A model generated the notes under the pieces. The model did not search any database. It had not been told where the DNA came from and saw nothing but the letters and a program-made list of their open reading frames with translations. This document shows, one piece after another, positions 58,473-64,000 of a stretch of 64,000 bases of DNA (position 1 is its first letter; each line of letters begins with the position of its first letter). Position numbers and translations under genes: made by a program. This DNA comes from Gordonia zhenghanii. Its GTDB lineage: Bacteria > Actinomycetota > Actinomycetes > Mycobacteriales > Mycobacteriaceae. The stretch is from NCBI RefSeq assembly GCF_021738965.1, contig NZ_JAKKOQ010000008.1, positions 124,001 to 188,000 of the forward strand, given 5' to 3'.

Positions 58473-58504
58473 AACCGATTTACCGACCCGGCTGGAAATC
58501 GGTT
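58473..58504. promoter_or_regulatory. Inverted repeat over the ctaE promoter
   Basis: AACCGATTT (58473-58481) and AAATCGGTT (58496-58504) form a perfect 9-bp inverted repeat with a 14-base spacer. It lies at about -57 to -26 from the inferred start at 58530, a typical place for a repressor or activator dimer. Confidence 0.6.
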
Positions 58505-58516
58505 ACTACGTACCGT

Positions 58517-58522
58517 CATACT
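58517..58522 (+). promoter_or_regulatory. -10 box of a leaderless ctaE transcript
   Basis: CATACT, then seven bases, then GTG at 58530. No ribosome site is present. Confidence 0.5.
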
Positions 58523-58529
58523 TCTTGTT

Positions 58530-59141
58530 GTGACTAGCGCTGTGGGTAACTCCGGAACCGCCATCACCTCACGCGTGCACTCGCTGAACCGTCCGAACAT
58601 GGTCAGCGTCGGCACCATCGTGTGGTTGTCGAGCGAGTTGATGTTCTTCGCCGGCCTGTTCGCGATGTACTTCGTCGCACGGGCCAATGCTGCCGACGGG
58701 TGGCCGCAGCCGCCCGCGCACCTGAATCTCGCGCTCGCCGTGCCCGTGACGCTCGTGCTGATCCTCAGCTCGGTCACGTGCCAGTACGGTGTCTTCGCAG
58801 CTGAGCGCGGTGACGTCTTCGGTCTACGCCGTTGGTACACCCTCACCCTGGTGATGGGCACCGTCTTCGTCCTCGGTCAGGCCTACGAGTACTACACGCT
58901 GGTCAGCGAGGGCCTCACGCTCTCGTCGAACGCATACGGCTCGGTCTTCTACATGGCCACCGGATTCCACGGCATGCACGTCATCGGCGGTCTCCTCGCG
59001 TTCGTCTTCCTGCTGATCCGCACCCGGCTGTCGAAGTTCACGCCCGCCCAGGCGACTGCGGCCATTGTGGTCTCGTACTACTGGCACTTCGTCGACGTCG
59101 TCTGGATCGCCCTGTTCGTGGTGATCTACTTCATCCGCTAG
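58530..59141 (+). CDS. ctaE: Cytochrome c oxidase subunit III
   Basis: 203 aa, five TM helices, subunit of the aa3 oxidase. [20 protein letters not shown] matches the mycobacterial N-terminus, which fixes the GTG start. [44 protein letters not shown] and [15 protein letters not shown] are conserved. First gene of the ctaE-qcrCAB operon for the bc1-aa3 supercomplex. Confidence 0.97.
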   Translation: MTSAVGNSGTAITSRVHSLNRPNMVSVGTIVWLSSELMFFAGLFAMYFVARANAADGWPQPPAHLNLALAVPVTLVLILSSVTCQYGVFAAERGDVFGLRRWYTLTLVMGTVFVLGQAYEYYTLVSEGLTLSSNAYGSVFYMATGFHGMHVIGGLLAFVFLLIRTRLSKFTPAQATAAIVVSYYWHFVDVVWIALFVVIYFIR

Positions 59142-59211
59142 CCGTGACGGCCCAGAACCGTTCAGCCCGGTTCACCAGAAACCAGTCCATCCGCTTAGTA
59201 GAGAGTCACCG

Positions 59212-60108
59212 ATGAGATCATCTCCACCGAGTTCGCCGAAGCCGAGCGACACGGCGTCGACGCCGTCGCGCTCCAAGGCGCGTCGCAAGCTCCGCCGTCG
59301 CGCCACTGGAACGGTCTTCCTGCTCCTCGGCCTCGTCGCCACCGGTCTGATCGCAGGCCTCCTCAGCCCCAAGCCTCAGGTCGCCACTGCGGACGACCTC
59401 GAGACGAGCATGATCACCGCGGGCAAGCAGTTGTACGACACGTCGTGCATCACCTGCCACGGAGCCAACCTCGAAGGGGTCGCCGACCGCGGACCCTCAC
59501 TGATCGGTGTCGGCGACGCCGCCGTGTACTTCCAGGTGTCGACCGGGCGCATGCCCGCGATGCGCGGTGAAGCGCAGGCGCAGCGTAAGCCCGCCAAGTT
59601 CACCGAAGCCCAGATCGACCAGCTCGGCTCCTACATCCAGGCCATGGGCGGCGGCCCTCGCGCCATGTACGTCACCACGGCAGACGGTCAGATCAAGCGC
59701 GACGAGAACGGCTTCCCCGAGCTGCAGATGGATCAGCTGCGCGGCGAGAACCTCGGCCGCGGCTCGGAACTGTTCCGTATGAACTGCGCGTCCTGCCACA
59801 ACTTCACCGGCCGTGGCGGCGCGCTCTCGGGCGGCAAGTTCGCTCCCCCGCTGACCGACGTGAACCCGCAGCAGCTGTACACCGCGATGCTCACCGGACC
59901 GCAGAACATGCCGAAGTTCTCGAACCGACAGCTGTCGGTCGACGAGAAGAAGGACATCATCGGCTTCATCCGCTACGCAGACACAGCGGCCCCGTCGGGC
60001 GGCCTGGGTCTCGGCGGCTTCGGTCCGGCCTCTGAGGGCATGGTGATGTGGGTTGTCGGCGGAGCGGTCATCATCGCTGGCGCCATGTGGATTGGATCAA
60101 GGAATTGA
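59212..60108 (+). CDS. qcrC: Diheme cytochrome c subunit QcrC
   Basis: 298 aa. N-terminal TM helix at about 33-51, two class I cytochrome c domains with C79-ITC-H83 and C192-ASC-H196, and a C-terminal TM helix ([17 protein letters not shown]). The diheme form replaces separate cytochrome c and links bc1 directly to the oxidase. The stop overlaps the TTG of qcrA. Confidence 0.96.
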   Translation: MRSSPPSSPKPSDTASTPSRSKARRKLRRRATGTVFLLLGLVATGLIAGLLSPKPQVATADDLETSMITAGKQLYDTSCITCHGANLEGVADRGPSLIGVGDAAVYFQVSTGRMPAMRGEAQAQRKPAKFTEAQIDQLGSYIQAMGGGPRAMYVTTADGQIKRDENGFPELQMDQLRGENLGRGSELFRMNCASCHNFTGRGGALSGGKFAPPLTDVNPQQLYTAMLTGPQNMPKFSNRQLSVDEKKDIIGFIRYADTAAPSGGLGLGGFGPASEGMVMWVVGGAVIIAGAMWIGSRN

Positions 60109-61271
60109 GCGATTCGAATAAGGACATCCCATCCGGCGAGGAACTCGCGGCGATGTCCCACGAAGACAAGGTTCGCCTCGGCACGAACCTCGACGGGGTG
60201 GAGATCATCCACCGCACCGAGCGTTATCCCGAGCCGGGCACCAAGGCTGAGAAGCGCTCCGAATTCGCAGTCGCGATCTGGTTCGTCATCGCCGGACTGC
60301 TCGCCATCGCAGGCTTCGCACTCTTCATCTGGAACCGGTGGGAATTCACCATGCCGGAGGAAGAGGGCTACTGGGCGTACACGTTCTACACCCCGCTCCT
60401 CGGTATCACCTTCGGTGGAGCCATCCTGTCGTTCGGGTTCGGCGTCATCCAGATCACCAAGCGCTTCATCCCGCAGGAGATCTCGGTGCAGGACCGCCAC
60501 GACGGCGGATCGTCGGAGGTCGACAAGCAGACCATCGTCGCCGAACTCAAGGACACCGTCGAGACGAGCACCCTCGGTCGTCGCAAGATGATCCTCGGCT
60601 CCGCCGTCTTCGGTCTCGGAGCCCTCGGCCTCGCGGGCGGCGTCGCCGCTGTCGGCGGTCTCATCAAGAACCCGTGGGCCAAGCGCGACGACGCTCCCCT
60701 CTGGAACACCGGGTGGTCCCCGATCTTCGACGAGACGGAGGGCGAGACCGTCTTCCTTCGTCGTGACACCGGCAACCCCTACCAGGTGGCTCTCGTCCGT
60801 CCTGAGGATCTGGACGCAGGCGCTATGGAGACCGTTTTCCCGTGGCGCGTCTCCGACGGTTACGGCGAGACCGAGGAATCCCGTCACAAGCTCCTCGAGC
60901 GCATTCGCGGAATCCGTGACTCGGTCATGCTCATCCGCTTCCGCCCCGAGGACAACGCGAAGGTCATCAAGCGTCGCGGCCAGGAGAGCTTCAACTACGG
61001 CGACTACTACGCGTACACGAAGGTCTGCAGCCACCTCGGATGCCCGACCTCGTTGTACGAGCAGCAGACGCACCGCGTCCTCTGCCCGTGCCACCAGTCG
61101 CAGTTCGATGCGCTCGAGTTCTGCAAGCCGGTCTTCGGCCCGGCTGCACGAGCTCTGGCTCAGCTGCCTATCACTGTCAACAACCAGGGCTACCTGGTCG
61201 CCAACAGCACCATCAACGACGGCGACTTCATCGAGCCCGTCGGACCGGCATTCTGGGAGCGTAAGTCATGA
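60105..61271 (+). CDS. qcrA: Rieske iron-sulfur subunit QcrA
   Basis: 388 aa with three N-terminal TM helices ([20 protein letters not shown] and others), then the Rieske domain: CSHLGC and CPCHQS carry the 2Cys-2His 2Fe-2S ligands. Start: TTG at 60105, overlapping the qcrC stop as TTGA with AAGGA directly ahead; the ATG at 60153 is an alternative. ATGA overlap with qcrB. Confidence 0.95.
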   Translation: MSDSNKDIPSGEELAAMSHEDKVRLGTNLDGVEIIHRTERYPEPGTKAEKRSEFAVAIWFVIAGLLAIAGFALFIWNRWEFTMPEEEGYWAYTFYTPLLGITFGGAILSFGFGVIQITKRFIPQEISVQDRHDGGSSEVDKQTIVAELKDTVETSTLGRRKMILGSAVFGLGALGLAGGVAAVGGLIKNPWAKRDDAPLWNTGWSPIFDETEGETVFLRRDTGNPYQVALVRPEDLDAGAMETVFPWRVSDGYGETEESRHKLLERIRGIRDSVMLIRFRPEDNAKVIKRRGQESFNYGDYYAYTKVCSHLGCPTSLYEQQTHRVLCPCHQSQFDALEFCKPVFGPAARALAQLPITVNNQGYLVANSTINDGDFIEPVGPAFWERKS

Positions 61272-62887
61272 CAGTCGCCGACCGCCTCGCCACGCAGGCA
61301 GAAGAGGTCGACTCCAGGTATCACCTCGCTGCCGGCATGCGCCGCCAGATCAACAAGGTGTTCCCGACCCACTGGTCGTTCCTCCTCGGTGAGGTCGCGC
61401 TCTACAGCTTCATCATTCTGTTGCTGTCGGGTACCTACCTCACGTTCTTCTTCGACCCGTCGATGTCGCACGTGCAGTACGACGGCGCGTACGAGCCCCT
61501 CAACGGCGTGACCATGAGCCGCGCCTACGAGACCACGCTGAACCTCTCGTTCGAGGTCCGCGGCGGCTTGTTCGTTCGCCAGATCCACCACTGGGCGGCT
61601 CTGCTGTTCGCTGCATCGATCATCCTGCACATGGCCCGCATCTTCTTCACCGGCGCATTCCGTCGGCCGCGTGAAGCGAACTGGATCATCGGCTGCTTCT
61701 TGCTGCTGCTGGCGATGTTCGAGGGCTTCTTCGGGTACTCGCTCCCCGACGACCTACTCTCGGGCACCGGCGTCCGCGCCGCGATGTCGGGCATCGTGTT
61801 GTCGATCCCGCTGGTCGGCACCTGGGTCCAGTGGGCGCTGTTCAACGGCGACTTCCCCGGCGACATCATCATTCCGCGCCTGTACGTGCTGCACATTCTG
61901 ATCTTCCCGGCCATCATCCTGGCCTTGATCGGTGCTCACCTCGCGCTGGTCTGGTACCAAAAGCACACGCAGTTCCCCGGCCCCGGTCGCACCGAGAAGA
62001 ACGTCGTCGGCGTTCGCATCCTCCCGGTCTTCGCGGCTAAGGGCGGCGCGTTCTTCGCGATCGTGTTCGGCTTCCTGGCGCTGATCGCAGGCGTGTTCCA
62101 AATCAACCCGGTCTGGAACATCGGCCCGTACAACCCGGCCCAAGTGTCCGCAGGCTCTCAGCCCGACATATATATGATGTGGACGGACGGCTTCGCCCGA
62201 CTGATGCCTGCGTGGGAGCTGTACCTCGGCAACTACACAGTGCCCGCGGTGTTCTGGGTCGTGCTGGTGATCGGTGTGATCTTCGGGCTGCTGTTCGGCT
62301 ACCCGTGGATCGAGAAGAAGCTGACCGGCGACTACGCGCATCACAACCTTCTGCAGCGTCCGCGCGACGCTCCGGTCCGTACGGCGGCCGGCGCGATGGC
62401 CCTGACGTTCTACATCATCCTCACGCTGATGTGCATGAACGACATCATCGCGCTGAAGTTCCACATCTCGCTGAATGCGACGACGTGGATGGGTCGTATC
62501 GGCATGATCGTCCTGCCCCCGCTGGTGTACTTCATCACCTACCGCTGGGCACTGTCGCTGCAGCGCAGTGACCGTGCGGTCCTCTCCCACGGCATCGAGA
62601 CGGGCATCATCCGCCGTCAGCCGCAGGGCGAGTACATCGAGATGCATCAGCCGCTCGGCCCGGTCGACGACCACGGTCACCCGATCCCGCTCCCCTACGA
62701 GGGCGCTGCGCTGCCGAAGCGGATGAACAAGCTCGGCTCTGCGGGCGCACCGGGTACCGGCACCGTTCTGGTCCCGGACACCGCCGAGGAGCAGGCGCAG
62801 AACGTGCGGATCGCGCACGAGCAGCACGAGGCCGAAAAGAAGGCCATCCAAGAGCTGCAGGCCAAGGGCGGAAACCCGCTCGACTAG
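61268..62887 (+). CDS. qcrB: Cytochrome b subunit QcrB
   Basis: 539 aa, eight or nine TM helices, menaquinol oxidation site and two b hemes. [21 protein letters not shown] and [19 protein letters not shown] provide heme His ligands; [20 protein letters not shown] is near the Qo site targeted by Q203-type drugs in M. tuberculosis. Long C-terminal cytoplasmic tail, actinobacterial type. Last gene of the operon. Confidence 0.97.
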   Translation: MTVADRLATQAEEVDSRYHLAAGMRRQINKVFPTHWSFLLGEVALYSFIILLLSGTYLTFFFDPSMSHVQYDGAYEPLNGVTMSRAYETTLNLSFEVRGGLFVRQIHHWAALLFAASIILHMARIFFTGAFRRPREANWIIGCFLLLLAMFEGFFGYSLPDDLLSGTGVRAAMSGIVLSIPLVGTWVQWALFNGDFPGDIIIPRLYVLHILIFPAIILALIGAHLALVWYQKHTQFPGPGRTEKNVVGVRILPVFAAKGGAFFAIVFGFLALIAGVFQINPVWNIGPYNPAQVSAGSQPDIYMMWTDGFARLMPAWELYLGNYTVPAVFWVVLVIGVIFGLLFGYPWIEKKLTGDYAHHNLLQRPRDAPVRTAAGAMALTFYIILTLMCMNDIIALKFHISLNATTWMGRIGMIVLPPLVYFITYRWALSLQRSDRAVLSHGIETGIIRRQPQGEYIEMHQPLGPVDDHGHPIPLPYEGAALPKRMNKLGSAGAPGTGTVLVPDTAEEQAQNVRIAHEQHEAEKKAIQELQAKGGNPLD

Positions 62888-62902
62888 ATCGACTCTTCCA
62901 CA

Positions 62903-62941
62903 GAAGACGGCCGTCCCGCATCTCGCGGGGCGGCCGTCTTC
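62903..62941 (+). terminator. Terminator of the ctaE-qcrCAB operon
   Basis: GAAGACGGCCGTCCCGC and GCGGGGCGGCCGTCTTC form a 17-bp stem (one mismatch) with a 5-base loop, 16 bases after the qcrB stop. Confidence 0.9.
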
Positions 62942-63016
62942 CGTTCCCCTGCTCCTCGAGCGGAGTCTGCGAGACAGCTTCTGCTCCTCGAGCGAAGTCT
63001 GCGAGACAGCTTCTGG

Positions 63017-63190
63017 TGGTCGAGCGGAGTCGAGACCCCCGACCGAATAGTGCGGCGCAACGGGGCGACGTGCAGAAATCAGTACGCTCATCCGGCGGCA
63101 GGGACTAATAGTCCACGAAGGTCGCTGAGCGTACTGATTTTCGCCGCACAGCGGCCTCACTCCTTCGACGGTCTCGACTCCGCTCGACCA
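63017..63190. repeat. Nested palindromic element
   Basis: Outer arms GGTCGAGCGGAGTCGAGACC (63018-63037) and GGTCTCGACTCCGCTCGACC (63170-63189) belong to the dispersed family. Inside: GTGCGGCG (63050-63057) with CGCCGCAC (63142-63149), GAAATCAGTACGCTCA (63075-63090) with TGAGCGTACTGATTTTC (63126-63142), and a central GGACTAATAGTCC (63102-63114). Related half-elements (CTCGAGCGNAGTCTGCGAGA, twice) precede it at 62953-63008. No gene lies in 62888-63251. Confidence 0.85.
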
Positions 63191-63218
63191 GCGAGTCTCG
63201 GCTCCGCTCGACCGGCAA

Positions 63219-63238
63219 AGAGTGGGGTGTCCACTCCC
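63219..63238 (-). terminator. Possible terminator after the partial right-edge gene
   Basis: GAGTGG and CCACTC flank a 5-base loop 14 bases after the stop of the minus-strand gene. It is short and has no U-run. Confidence 0.35.
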
Positions 63239-63251
63239 CTACCCCGCCCGT

Positions 63252-63998
63252 CTACGGGCCGGGGAGCGCGGCGACGGAGAGCATCGCGAGGCGATCGCGC
63301 GAGCGCGGAGTGAACTTCACTCGGTTACGGCAGGCGACGCCGTCGACGATCGTCTGTGCCCGCTCCAGGTAGACGGCCCGTTCGATCTCGGTCGACGACG
63401 ACACCGCGTGCCGCAGAAGTTTGACGGCGGTGTCGAGATCCGCGGCGTCCTCGCGTGGCAGCAGCGAGTGACCGCGCCGCCGGCCGCTGTCCTCGCACAC
63501 GGTCCAACTACGCGCCAGGCTCGACACTGCACGCCGGTAAGCAGTCGCATGCGACTCGTCCACCGGTCCGTCGGTGCGCAACGCGTCGGCTTCGGCAACC
63601 GCATCGAGGAACATCGCGGTCTCGTCCACCGCGACATCGGTCACCGACGGGTAGCGGAGAATGAGCTCGGGCTCCATCTCGTATGCGAGGTACTCGCGGC
63701 GCACGCGATCGTGCTCGGCGAGAGCAGCCTCCCACAGTAAGCCGGACGCAGCGTCGCCCCGCGCGGCTCTCGTTCGCGACCACCACCGGAGCCGTCGACG
63801 AGGAACCGCGTCGGCCCCGGCGCGGGCAGGCGACGATCCAACGACGGGCACGGGGTCGGCAGCCGACTCCGGGCGCTCGACCAGGTAGTCACGACAGTCG
63901 TCGACAGCGACCACCACGACCGCCGAGTCGCCGTCAGCGGGCAGTGCCGGTTCCAGTGCCACGAAGACCTCGCCGCGCGACCCGTCCGTCACGGCCAA
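63252..63998 (-). CDS. Hypothetical protein, 5' end probably outside window
   Basis: At least 248 codons, open to the window edge; a GTG near 63992 exists but the frame runs on, so the N-terminus is not fixed. Contains EVFVALEPALPADGDSAVV, VVVAVDDCRDYLVERPE, and a helical C-terminus with REYLAYEMEPELILRYPSV, TAMFLDAVAEADALR and AVYLERAQTIVDGVACRN. No known domain recognised. Convergent to the qcr operon. Confidence 0.6.
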   Translation of the reverse strand: MAVTDGSRGEVFVALEPALPADGDSAVVVVAVDDCRDYLVERPESAADPVPVVGSSPARAGADAVPRRRLRWWSRTRAARGDAASGLLWEAALAEHDRVRREYLAYEMEPELILRYPSVTDVAVDETAMFLDAVAEADALRTDGPVDESHATAYRRAVSSLARSWTVCEDSGRRRGHSLLPREDAADLDTAVKLLRHAVSSSTEIERAVYLERAQTIVDGVACRNRVKFTPRSRDRLAMLSVAALPGP

Positions 63999-64000
63999 CA

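Noticed and set aside
57099-58529. Possible 480-residue N-terminal extension of ctaE
   Set aside because: Antisense to trpD and the hypothetical gene; the conserved subunit III N-terminus begins at the GTG at 58530.

Overview
The window comes from a high-GC actinobacterium of the order Mycobacteriales, most likely Gordonia or a close relative. The evidence is a mycolata-type dcw (division and cell wall) cluster, DAP-specific MurE, Wag31/SepF growth machinery, lipomannan and PIM glycosyltransferases, and a fused cytochrome bc1-aa3 module (ctaE-qcrCAB). Gene order closely follows the Mycobacterium tuberculosis segment from wag31 (Rv2145c) through mraZ (Rv2166c) to qcrB (Rv2196), which supports many of the names by context. 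Carotenoid genes and dispersed GGTCGAGCGNAGTCGAGACC-type repeats set it apart from mycobacteria. Genus assignment is an inference.

Positions 1-7560 (mostly minus strand): a translesion polymerase of the DinX type cut by the window edge, a small conserved protein, a divergent SGNH hydrolase, a DUF222/HNH (13E12-type) gene behind a cluster of inverted repeats, and ileS with a T-box leader. Positions 7548-28499 (all minus): a long cell-division and peptidoglycan run, read from right to left as mraZ, rsmH, ftsL, pbpB, murE, a truncated murF-like gene, mraY, murD, ftsW, murG, murC, ftsQ, ftsZ, pgeF, yggS, sepF, yggT, wag31 and a membrane protein. Many of these genes overlap by 4 to 34 bases. Tandem MraZ-type TGGG boxes lie in front of mraZ. 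No complete murF is present: its slot holds only a diverged C-terminal domain.

Positions 28830-49461: small regulators, a GNAT acetyltransferase, LppM, an MTHFR-like protein, an operon idsA/crtE-crtI-mptA-crtB that mixes carotenoid synthesis with lipomannan elongation, the Rv2175c/PknL regulator-kinase pair, a 156-bp tandem repeat array, aroG, an oligoribonuclease, a second mannosyltransferase, an acyltransferase, a ROK sugar kinase, an ArsA-like protein with a defective P-loop, two SRPBCC proteins and FadD15.

Positions 49462-64000: a 23-bp repeat array, PimB', a Zn-peptidase-like lipoprotein, two NlpC/P60 hydrolases (one under a cyclic-di-AMP ydaO-type riboswitch), a small CxxC protein, a DnaQ-UvrC fusion, a stand-alone RAM domain, trpD, then ctaE-qcrC-qcrA-qcrB ended by a strong hairpin, a nested palindromic element and a partial hypothetical gene.

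Regulation visible in the DNA includes two riboswitches (T-box, c-di-AMP), MraZ boxes, an inverted repeat over the ctaE promoter, and several TANNNT or similar -10 boxes only 6-8 bases before a start codon, the layout of leaderless mRNAs.
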